From: Bacteroides sp.
GTDB lineage: Bacteria; Bacteroidota; Bacteroidia; Bacteroidales; Muribaculaceae
Reading direction: 5' to 3'
Assembly: GCA_014802015.1 (NCBI GenBank)
Contig: JAAVDB010000028.1
Coordinates: forward strand, 1 to 54,643
DNA length: 54,643 bases
Positions 7,293 to 14,789 of this stretch are shown in pieces. Position numbers and translations under genes: made by a program. Position 1 is the stretch's first letter. Every line of letters starts with the position of its first letter. A model generated the notes under the pieces. That model saw only the letters and a program-made list of their open reading frames with translations. It was not told where the DNA came from and ran no database searches.

Positions 7293-8735
7293 TTAGAATT
7301 GGAAATATAAGAATTGTTCCTGTTCTCCTACAAAGATTATTATGAAGAAACAAATTGCTATATATAAAGACCATCTGACTACCATCGGACGCCCTCTTAC
7401 TATCTCAAGACCATAGGAACGTCGACGCTGCGTCCAATCTAAAACAGACATAAATACAATCAACAGAATTGTATAAGCAATGATACTGGTTTGATCCGAT
7501 ACCGAGTCTCCGCCCGGAGCAAATGAAACACATCGTTTTATATATAGGAAAGCATCTGCTATATTTTCCGCGCGGAAAATTATCCAGCCAATAGTTACAA
7601 GAATAAATGTTACTGTAATTGATAAAAATTCTCGGAAAGACGGTAAAATCTTATCACACGCGACAACCTCTAAGTTCCTGCGATTTTTACCTGAAAGAAT
7701 CAGAGGTAAAAACAATAGCCCATGATATGCTCCCCACGCTACAAAAGTCCAATCTGCACCATGCCACAATCCACTGAGCAGAAAAATAATCATGGTGTTT
7801 CGTATTATTTTTGCTTTTGAGCATCGGCTCCCTCCTAACGGGATATAAACATAATCCCGAAACCAAGTATTCAATGATATGTGCCATCTGCGCCAAAATT
7901 CAGCAATATCTTTTGAAAAGTAAGGATAGTGGAAATTTCGGCTTAAATTGATTCCAAACAATCTGGCTGTACCGATTGCTATATCAGAATAGCCGGAGAA
8001 ATCTCCATATATTTGAAAAGCAAAGAAAAACGCTCCAAGCCATAGAATGTAGAAACTATTGGATTCATAATTATTAAAGATACTGTTTGCTACTCCGGCA
8101 CAATTATCTGCTATTACAATCTTTTTGAAGAAGCCCCACAACATTTGTCTGATTCCATCTACTGCTTTTGAATAATCAAAAGTCCTTTTGGTGAGAAATT
8201 GAGGTAAAAGGTTCGTAGAGCGTTCTATCGGACCGGCCACCAGCTGAGGGAAAAATGATATAAAAGCACTAAACGCTACAAAATCATTCGTAGCCTCTAT
8301 TTTTCTGCGATAAACATCTATCGGATAACTTATAGCCTGAAAGGTATAGAAACTTATGCCTACAGGGAGAAGTACATCCAAAGTAAACCAATCATATTGA
8401 TACCCGAATTGTGAAAATAAGATCCTGAGATTTTCCGTGAAAAAATTAAAATACTTGAAATAGCACAAAATCAGTATGTTTATAACAATATTTACACCAC
8501 ATACCAATTTTCGTTTAGACCGGCTTTCAGCATTTTCAATTAATCTTCCTGATATATAACACGAAACAGTAGTTAAAAAAATCAGGAACAGGAAACGCCA
8601 ATCCCACCAGCCATAGAACACATAGCTTGCTATAACCACGAAAAGATTTTGCCACGACAATTTGCGGAACACAAACCAATACCCACAAAAAACAATAGGC
8701 AAAAAAATCAGAAACGTATATGAGTTGAATAGCAT
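7293..8735 (-). CDS. MBOAT-family O-acyltransferase (AlgI/DltB-like)
   Basis: A 480-residue polytopic membrane protein of the membrane-bound O-acyltransferase family. The diagnostic central stretch is present: FSGYSDIAIGTARLFGI, the FWRRWHISLNTWFRDYVYIP segment with PLGG just after it, and the catalytic-histidine motif LLSGLWHGADWTF. AlgI homologues pass an acetyl group across the inner membrane to a periplasmic transferase, here the adjacent SGNH protein. The start MLFNSYTFLIF at 8735 is chosen over a frame beginning 27 bp earlier because it matches the family opening. Gene composition is clearly more AT-rich than the proBA or cob genes. No polysaccharide gene cluster is adjacent, so the acceptor polymer is unknown. 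Confidence 0.9.
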   Translation of the reverse strand: MLFNSYTFLIFLPIVFCGYWFVFRKLSWQNLFVVIASYVFYGWWDWRFLFLIFLTTVSCYISGRLIENAESRSKRKLVCGVNIVINILILCYFKYFNFFTENLRILFSQFGYQYDWFTLDVLLPVGISFYTFQAISYPIDVYRRKIEATNDFVAFSAFISFFPQLVAGPIERSTNLLPQFLTKRTFDYSKAVDGIRQMLWGFFKKIVIADNCAGVANSIFNNYESNSFYILWLGAFFFAFQIYGDFSGYSDIAIGTARLFGINLSRNFHYPYFSKDIAEFWRRWHISLNTWFRDYVYIPLGGSRCSKAKIIRNTMIIFLLSGLWHGADWTFVAWGAYHGLLFLPLILSGKNRRNLEVVACDKILPSFREFLSITVTFILVTIGWIIFRAENIADAFLYIKRCVSFAPGGDSVSDQTSIIAYTILLIVFMSVLDWTQRRRSYGLEIVRGRPMVVRWSLYIAICFFIIIFVGEQEQFLYFQF

Positions 8736-8820
8736 ATTCTCAAAAAGGCCGATCGACACCACTTGATCAGCTATTGGTTAATCAATGAACGAAGTGTCTG
8801 TTTTCGTAACTTTACTGATG

Positions 8821-8852
8821 CAAATTTAGAGTAAAAAAGTAAAATATCCAAG
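8821..8852 (-). promoter_or_regulatory. Promoter of the MBOAT-SGNH-araJ unit
   Basis: On the minus strand TTGG lies at 8851-8848 and TAAATTTG at 8828-8821, with 20 bp between, matching the Bacteroidetes -33/-7 arrangement. The start codon is about 85 bp downstream. Confidence 0.65.
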
Positions 8853-8880
8853 AGTGCTCTTATCGCGTTTTTGCAAAATA

Positions 8881-8912
8881 TTTGGACGAAGATTGATAAA
8901 TGACTAATTTTG
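8881..8912 (+). promoter_or_regulatory. Promoter of the secreted esterase gene
   Basis: TTTG at 8881-8884 and TAATTTTG at 8905-8912 are separated by 20 bp, an exact Bacteroidetes consensus. The ATG at 8965 is about 52 bp downstream. It is back-to-back with the MBOAT promoter. Confidence 0.75.
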
Positions 8913-8964
8913 GCACCAACTATTCACAATCATTTATATCTGTGTTTGATACTACACCGGCAGT

Positions 8965-10023
8965 ATGAATATTATCAAGAAGTTTCTGACGCTCGCTCTT
9001 TTGATCATGAATTGTACTCAGTCCTTTGGCCAATCCGAGGCTGACAAAATGCGGTCCGAGGCCATAAGTTTTATCAAAAGTATGCCTGCCGGTATGCAGG
9101 ACATCCAAAACAGTGCGATCAAGGCAGCCTTGGGTGGTGACGCTACCGATCTGAATGAAGTAAGAAATTCACGCAACAAGGCTTCAAAAATTCTTACCGG
9201 GATAACTGCCAGAGATTTACATGGGATCTATCGGCTATATACTCCCGATGAGCAGTGTGACACACTACGGCCGTTGATGATCTACCTGCATGGCGGTGGC
9301 TGGTGCTTCGGTAGTATCAACAGTTGTTCCGCTTTTTGTATGGAACTTGTCAAATGTTCAGGCATATCAGTCTTAGCCGTTGAATATCCTCTTGCTCCCG
9401 AACATACTTATCCTGCCCCGTTGAACGCGTGTGTCGATGCTTTGACTTACGTCTATGAGCATGCAGCCGAGTTGGGTATAGACACCGACAGGATCTCGAT
9501 TGGCGGAGATAGCGCCGGAGGAAACCTTGCATTGTCAACAGCAATAAGGATGATATATACGCGGGAGCAGCTTGACCGAATGGGCTTGACGGCAGATTTA
9601 CCGAAAATCCATTCACTTGTATTGTTCTATCCCGTTGTAAAAGCTTGGAACGACAATTCTGAATCATGGGAGGCTTTCAAGACGGGCTATGGTCTTGATG
9701 GGGAAATAATGGAAACGTTTAATGATGCATACGTTGGAGACGCTGATCGACAGTTACCTCTAATATCGCCCTTCAATGCGGCGCATACCCATTTGGCCCA
9801 ATTACCACCCACCCTACTGATCAACGCTGACCACGATATACTTCGCGATCAAGGCAGAGAAATGTTTGACAAGATGAAAGATGCCGGTGTTGAAGTCCTG
9901 CGAGAAGTCTTTCCCGGCACAACTCATCTCTTTATAACCGTTCCCGGACAGCCGACAGCGTTCAGAAAAGCGGTGGAGTTAACCACTGGCTTTCTTACTC
10001 CCTCACTTGTCCGTGGCCTGTGA
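8965..10023 (+). CDS. Secreted alpha/beta-hydrolase (HSL-type esterase)
   Basis: A 352-residue carboxylic-ester hydrolase with an N-terminal Sec signal (residues 1-22, ending SFG). The hormone-sensitive-lipase signature is complete: oxyanion-hole HGGGW at 109-113, nucleophile Ser183 in GDSAGG, acid Asp291 (DHDILRD) and base His321 (GTTHLF). Export and the family suggest hydrolysis of short acyl esters from dietary or host compounds, but the substrate is not predictable. Its 3' end overlaps the convergent proA gene by 29 bp, so the two transcripts must be antisense over their stops. A clean promoter stands alone upstream, so it is monocistronic. Confidence 0.87.
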   Translation: MNIIKKFLTLALLIMNCTQSFGQSEADKMRSEAISFIKSMPAGMQDIQNSAIKAALGGDATDLNEVRNSRNKASKILTGITARDLHGIYRLYTPDEQCDTLRPLMIYLHGGGWCFGSINSCSAFCMELVKCSGISVLAVEYPLAPEHTYPAPLNACVDALTYVYEHAAELGIDTDRISIGGDSAGGNLALSTAIRMIYTREQLDRMGLTADLPKIHSLVLFYPVVKAWNDNSESWEAFKTGYGLDGEIMETFNDAYVGDADRQLPLISPFNAAHTHLAQLPPTLLINADHDILRDQGREMFDKMKDAGVEVLREVFPGTTHLFITVPGQPTAFRKAVELTTGFLTPSLVRGL

Positions 10024-11242
10024 GCAGATAGCGTGTCGTAGTGATTTCCTTGAGCCCCATAGGCCCTCGGGGACCGAGTTTCTGGGTCGAGATACCGATC
10101 TCTGCACCGAGGCCAAACTGCGCACCGTCAGTGAAACTTGTCGGAGCGTTGACATAGACGCACGCGGCATCCACTTCGCGCTGAAATCGTCCGGCGCTCT
10201 CGTCGCTCTCTGTGATAATACACTCACTGTGGCCCGACCCATGAGCGGCGATATGCTCAATAGCCTCAGTTATATTACCGACCGTACGGACCCCCATTTT
10301 ATAATCCATCCACTCGCGGTCCCAATCGCCATCGGCGGCATGTATGAGCAGTTCCGCAGGATACTTACCATGTAGGACTGCAAATGCGCGTTCATCAGCA
10401 TGAATCTCCACACCTTTCCTTCCCAACGGTTCCATAAGAGTAGGCAGATCGGCTAATCGCCCGGCATGTATCAACAACGTATCAAGAGCATTACACACAC
10501 TCACACGGCGTGTCTTGGCATTCTCAACAATCGCAGTACCGATTGAGGTATCGCCAAACTCATCGAAATACGCGCTCACCACACCGGCGCCGGTCTCGAT
10601 CACCGGGATGCGGGCATTATCGCGAACGAAATCTATAAGGCTGCGCCCTCCGCGGGGGATGCACACATCCACCTGTCCTACCGCCCCGAGCAGGGCCGTC
10701 GTTGCCTCGTGTGTTGCCGGAAGCAGGCAAGCTGTGTCCGGGCTGAGTCCATGTTGCCTGAGAGCGGAGTGAATCATCTCGATTGCCGCCTTATTGGAGT
10801 GTTCTGCATCACGCCCGCCTTTAAGTACACAGCAATTGCCACTCTTCAGACAGAGCGAGAATACATCAAACGTCACATTAGGGCGAGCCTCATAAATAAC
10901 ACCGATCACACCGAAAGGCACCCGGACCTGTCGGAGCAGAATACCGTTGGGTAATGTGCGTCTCACCGTCTCCTCGCCAAGAGGACATGCCAGTGACGCC
11001 ACATTGCGCATGTCGGAAGCGATGCCGTGTATACGGGCCGGGGTGAGTTGCAGACGGTCGTACAGCGGATTTGAGAGATCCATACGCTCCAGATCCGCAG
11101 CATTAGCCGTAAGCAGCGGCTCCATATCGTTGTCGAGCATATTTGCTAATGTCAGTAATACGGCCGACCGCTCACCATCGGTCAGCGCGGGCAGCAAACG
11201 CGAGGCTCTCTTTGCCCTCGCGAAAATATCCGAGTAGTCCAT
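9995..11242 (-). CDS. proA: Gamma-glutamyl phosphate reductase
   Basis: A 415-residue NADPH-dependent reductase making glutamate-5-semialdehyde from glutamyl-5-phosphate, the second step of proline synthesis in the cytoplasm. Family marks include VPFGVIGVIYEARPNVTFDV, KGGRDAEHSN, the catalytic Cys250 in VSVCNALDTLL and the end GLKEITTTRYLL. Length is as expected. It follows proB by only 5 bp in the same direction, so the two form a proBA operon. Its last 29 bp overlap the end of the opposing esterase gene. Confidence 0.96.
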   Translation of the reverse strand: MDYSDIFARAKRASRLLPALTDGERSAVLLTLANMLDNDMEPLLTANAADLERMDLSNPLYDRLQLTPARIHGIASDMRNVASLACPLGEETVRRTLPNGILLRQVRVPFGVIGVIYEARPNVTFDVFSLCLKSGNCCVLKGGRDAEHSNKAAIEMIHSALRQHGLSPDTACLLPATHEATTALLGAVGQVDVCIPRGGRSLIDFVRDNARIPVIETGAGVVSAYFDEFGDTSIGTAIVENAKTRRVSVCNALDTLLIHAGRLADLPTLMEPLGRKGVEIHADERAFAVLHGKYPAELLIHAADGDWDREWMDYKMGVRTVGNITEAIEHIAAHGSGHSECIITESDESAGRFQREVDAACVYVNAPTSFTDGAQFGLGAEIGISTQKLGPRGPMGLKEITTTRYLLTGHGQVRE

Positions 11243-11247
11243 ATATC

Positions 11248-12318
11248 CTATTCTATATATAAGTAATCATAGTGTATCACAGGTCTTGAGCCACGCTGTC
11301 CCATCAGCATCTTGGTCTCGGCAGATGAAATCGAAGCCCTCCCTACCCCTACAGTCTCTCCATCAGGGCCTATTACGGTGATTATGTCACCCTCCTCCCA
11401 TTCACCTTCGGCACCGGTCACTCCGATCGGCAGCAGACTCACGGCGCGGTCACTACGCAGGACCTCGGCAGCTCGCCGATTCACGCTCACCGTACCCTTG
11501 GCAAACGAAGCGGAGTGAGCTATCCACCGCTTGACATTGCTGAGTGATTCTGGATTGGGTTCAAACAGTGTGTGTGGTACAGTCTCGGGGCGCTCTACAA
11601 GATCCACGAGTACCCCCGGACGCTCACCGCAGGCAATGATTACGGCTACTCCCTCGTCACTCACCTTACCTGCTATACCACACTTGGTCCCCATGCCGCC
11701 ACGGCCAAATCCGCTCTTTGACGCCACTACATTCCCGCTCACATCCTGGCCCGGAGCAACACGCTCTATAAGTCGTGATGTCGGATCGGACGGCGAACCG
11801 GTATAGATGCCATCCACATTCGACAGGATAATGAGCATATCGGCATCCACCATAGTCGCTATCAGGCCTGACAGTTCATCGTTGTCAGTAAACATCAGCT
11901 CGGTCAGGCTCGCCGTATCATTCTCATTGACTATCGGTATCACCCCGTTCTCTATCATGGTCAGCATACAGGCCCGCTGATTGAGATAAGATGTGCGTGA
12001 CGCAAAATTCTCCTTTTGCGTCAATACCTGCCCTATCACAATGTCATACTCAGCAAATAGACTGTTGTACAGATTGATAAGCCTTATCTGGCCGATCGAG
12101 CTGTACAGCTGACGCGATGCCACGCTGTCAAGTTGTCTGCGGGGGGATACCGCACCGCGGCCGCAAGCCACGGCACCGCTTGACACCAGTATCACTTCAT
12201 GCCCCGAAGCTCTGAGCGATGACATCTGATCTACCAACGCCGACATATTCGTTACATTTGGTTTGCCATCCTTACGTGTGAGAACATTACTGCCCACCTT
12301 AACCACTATTCTACTCAT
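11248..12318 (-). CDS. proB: Glutamate 5-kinase
   Basis: A 356-residue kinase phosphorylating glutamate, the first and usually proline-inhibited step of proline synthesis. Residues 1-250 are the amino-acid-kinase domain (VVKVGSNVLT, VSSGAVACGRG, NENDTASLTELMFTDNDELS, GRGGMGTKCGIAGKVSDEGV). The C-terminal 80 residues are a PUA domain (TVSVNRRAAEVLRSDRAVSL, VGVGRASISSAETKMLMGQ). Both are complete, and proA follows directly. Confidence 0.96.
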   Translation of the reverse strand: MSRIVVKVGSNVLTRKDGKPNVTNMSALVDQMSSLRASGHEVILVSSGAVACGRGAVSPRRQLDSVASRQLYSSIGQIRLINLYNSLFAEYDIVIGQVLTQKENFASRTSYLNQRACMLTMIENGVIPIVNENDTASLTELMFTDNDELSGLIATMVDADMLIILSNVDGIYTGSPSDPTSRLIERVAPGQDVSGNVVASKSGFGRGGMGTKCGIAGKVSDEGVAVIIACGERPGVLVDLVERPETVPHTLFEPNPESLSNVKRWIAHSASFAKGTVSVNRRAAEVLRSDRAVSLLPIGVTGAEGEWEEGDIITVIGPDGETVGVGRASISSAETKMLMGQRGSRPVIHYDYLYIE

Positions 12319-12420
12319 AGTTTCACAGTCTTATGTTGCAATTTGTATGATATACACGCTTGACACAAGCGAAATCGCTACTTATGTTGCCCGATACCAT
12401 GCAAAATGTCAATATGAGCG

Positions 12421-12452
12421 CAAATTTACCTCCTTATTGTCAGAAAAACAAA
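12421..12452 (-). promoter_or_regulatory. proBA promoter
   Basis: On the minus strand TTTG at 12452-12449 and TAAATTTG at 12428-12421 are separated by 20 bp, an exact Bacteroidetes promoter. It leaves a leader of about 95 bp before proB. Confidence 0.75.
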
Positions 12453-12574
12453 TTCTTTAGACGCCATACGCATGTATAATCAAGAGAAATATATGATTTC
12501 CAATTATTTTTAGTAAAAATATTATAAACACATTAAAATATCGTAATAATACAGCATTATTAATATAATTTTAT

Positions 12575-12582
12575 TACCTTTG
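12575..12582 (+). promoter_or_regulatory. -7 element for the DUF1573 gene
   Basis: TACCTTTG matches TAnnTTTG exactly, 55 bp before the start at 12637. No good TTTG is visible 19-21 bp upstream. Confidence 0.55.
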
Positions 12583-12636
12583 CACGCAAAATTTTCGCGA
12601 TAAATTCGGCTGGAGAATTTCAGCGCGTAATATAAT

Positions 12637-13056
12637 ATGGTACAAATGGGTAAAAAGATAATGTTTTTGTCCTTCTTATTGATGATGGGATTCTTGACGT
12701 CGCATGCCGATGACCCGATCTCGCCGGATGACTTTGAGGCCAAGATTTCGTTCGAGAGGACATATATTGATTTCGGTGAACTTACTGATGAATCAGGAGG
12801 ACAGAAATTTGAATTTCGATTCGTCAACGACGGTAATGCACCTTTGGTCTTGACGTACGTTCACCCCTCATGCAGTTGTGTTAAGATGGAGTATCCCCGC
12901 ACACCTATCGCACCCGGCGACAGTGCCAGCATCAAGGGTGAATTGAATCCGGCCTTGATACACGAGAGGGATTTCAAACGCAATGTCCTCATTCGCTCAA
13001 ATGCCGCCTCCGGGCAGAGCCGTGTGTTTTTAGTCGGGAAAAAGCTGAATAAGTAG
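12637..13056 (+). CDS. DUF1573 exported protein
   Basis: A 139-residue protein: signal peptide to about residue 24 (ends SHAD), then a single DUF1573 domain, an immunoglobulin-like fold common in Bacteroidetes. ERTYIDFGELTDESGGQKFE, FRFVNDGNAPLVLTYVHPSC and YPRTPIAPGDSASIKG are typical, with the paired cysteines SCSC at the strand turn. Function is not established for the family; it is usually periplasmic or surface-associated. A second ATG at 12646 is equally plausible as the start. It stands alone between its own promoter and that of the next gene. Confidence 0.85.
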   Translation: MVQMGKKIMFLSFLLMMGFLTSHADDPISPDDFEAKISFERTYIDFGELTDESGGQKFEFRFVNDGNAPLVLTYVHPSCSCVKMEYPRTPIAPGDSASIKGELNPALIHERDFKRNVLIRSNAASGQSRVFLVGKKLNK

Positions 13057-13104
13057 GAATAGTTAACAGCTACACTGCGATATTTGGAATAAAATTCTGC
13101 ACTA

Positions 13105-13135
13105 TTGCGTAAATTATAGATAGTTTATAAATTTG
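13105..13135 (+). promoter_or_regulatory. Promoter of the orphan secreted protein gene
   Basis: TTG at 13105-13107 and TAAATTTG at 13128-13135 are separated by 20 bp, matching the Bacteroidetes consensus. The start codon lies about 46 bp downstream. Confidence 0.7.
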
Positions 13136-13181
13136 CATCAAATTTCAAATCAATTTATTAATCACTTACTCAAATTTCTCT

Positions 13182-14612
13182 ATGAAGAAAGTTTTACTCC
13201 CTATGGTTGCCGTGTGCGCTTTTGCCGCACCTGCATTTGCCGAGGATGAATTGGCTTACGGCACAACGCCTGAAACCGCTAAACCGTTCCCGGCTTACAC
13301 AAAGAATCCTGTGACCGGAATGTATAACTTTGGCGGTTGGATGGTAACTTCGCTTGCTGATGTTCCTGAAGAGGTGTATTTCACAATCAAATACGAAGGT
13401 GAAACTCCCGCTATGTGGGGCGATGCACCCGGTTCTAATGACCACATGGTATGGGTGTATCTCTGTAATGAAGGTCAGGAAGCATTGCAAATGATGGAGG
13501 GGACCAATTCGTATATTCTCTTCCCCGGTCAGGAATATCTTGTAAAGATTACTCCTAAAGAAACCGGCACATACGGTGCGAGTGGGCCTATGGCACTCCC
13601 GGCTGATAGGGCGGGTCAGTACAAGTATTTTCCCCAGGATATCACAGCTAATCAGAACCTCACATTCTACCAGAGTGCCGGTACGACCAGGTATTATCTC
13701 TACAACGCTCCGTATGCAAACCAGCTGAATGTGTCTGCTAAAGCCCTTGACAACTCAGGAAAAGTTATCGGAGCAAATACCGATATTACAAACGTTGAAG
13801 TTACTCACATAGAGTGTCCCGGCGGTACAAATGTAAGCACCGGAATCCCCGGCGTCTTGCTGATCGGCCCGTGGATTAAGGCCGGCCGTAACATCGTATC
13901 AGTGACTGTCGCTGAAACTGCACCTGAGGGTTTTGGTATCGGCTTTAGCTTAGATGCACTCAACATTCGGAATTGCGGTAATAAGTTATCGTATGCGTCT
14001 GATCAATTCAAGCTTGACACACCGCTGGAATATCCTGACGCATATTATACGGTCGACTATAAGTTCGAGGTTCCCGAGGATGGCACATACACATTCATCA
14101 ATCACGGAGCCGCCGGCACAATCCTTAATGTCGGCTTTATGGAATATCTCCCCACTGATCCCGATGATCCTTATGCAGGCAAACCTTTCAAATGTCTTAC
14201 AGAAGGTATGAAGACCGCAACTGTAGGCAACGACGATGCTGTAGTAGTTTTCGAAAACCTCAAGAAAGGTCAGACCATGTATGTCCAGTCTGACGCATTC
14301 GGCGTGATCGGTTCCGGTGAAAAGCCTTATCTCAAGATTACCAAGGGCACAAGTGCTATCAACGAGATTGCTGCTGATGGCAATACACTCAAGGTTAATG
14401 CCGCAGACGGTATTCTCTCAGTCGAGAGCGTACTCCTCGCTTCAGGTGCTGAGGTTGCTGTTTACGACATGACCGCACGTAAGGTGGCAAGCTCTGTTGC
14501 AGCTGCCGGTGCTGACCGTCTTGATATGAATCTTAACGTTGCTCAGGGTGTATACGTTGTCGTGGTTTACGGCAAGGGCAATTCTGAGTCAGCCAAGATT
14601 GTCATCAAATAA
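13182..14612 (+). CDS. Secreted protein of unknown function with T9SS-like C-terminal domain
   Basis: A 476-residue protein not recognised as a known enzyme. Residues 1-20 are a signal peptide (ends PAFA). The body (about 25-390) is beta-rich, with repeated Gly/Asn/Thr stretches and segments such as YTVDYKFEVPEDGTYTFIN that resemble beta-sandwich carbohydrate- or adhesin-type folds. The last 75 residues (VAVYDMTARKVASSV, LNVAQGVYVVVVYGKG, SAKIVIK) fit the T9SS type A sorting domain, so the protein is probably moved across the outer membrane and attached or released. Only one cysteine pair is visible (ECPGG, RNCGN). It has its own promoter and terminator and is therefore a single-gene unit upstream of the C10 protease operon. 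Surface role is inferred; catalysis cannot be claimed. Confidence 0.75.
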   Translation: MKKVLLPMVAVCAFAAPAFAEDELAYGTTPETAKPFPAYTKNPVTGMYNFGGWMVTSLADVPEEVYFTIKYEGETPAMWGDAPGSNDHMVWVYLCNEGQEALQMMEGTNSYILFPGQEYLVKITPKETGTYGASGPMALPADRAGQYKYFPQDITANQNLTFYQSAGTTRYYLYNAPYANQLNVSAKALDNSGKVIGANTDITNVEVTHIECPGGTNVSTGIPGVLLIGPWIKAGRNIVSVTVAETAPEGFGIGFSLDALNIRNCGNKLSYASDQFKLDTPLEYPDAYYTVDYKFEVPEDGTYTFINHGAAGTILNVGFMEYLPTDPDDPYAGKPFKCLTEGMKTATVGNDDAVVVFENLKKGQTMYVQSDAFGVIGSGEKPYLKITKGTSAINEIAADGNTLKVNAADGILSVESVLLASGAEVAVYDMTARKVASSVAAAGADRLDMNLNVAQGVYVVVVYGKGNSESAKIVIK

Positions 14613-14651
14613 ACAGTCAAAGCTCACCTAAAGACCATAAAAAATCTTAAT

Positions 14652-14683
14652 AGAGGGGCATTAGCAATAGTGCTCCTCTAATT
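14652..14683 (+). terminator. Terminator of the orphan secreted protein gene
   Basis: AGAGGGGCA at 14652-14660 pairs with TGCTCCTCT at 14671-14679 (one G-U pair) around a 10-nt loop and is followed by AATTTTTAAT. Confidence 0.8.
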
Positions 14684-14789
14684 TTTAATACTTTCAGAAC
14701 AATTTTCGTACTATATCGGCGTTATTTTGCTGTAATTATGACATAGTACACATCAGTACAATCATCATTTCATAGGATTAAACGAACTC

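Larger units (their letters stand above)
12319..12636. other. Divergent intergenic region proB / DUF1573 gene
   Basis: A 318-bp AT-rich spacer between divergent genes. It holds one promoter in each direction (12421-12452 minus and 12575-12582 plus). No coding frame with family resemblance, no tRNA and no leader-peptide signature was seen. Confidence 0.6.
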
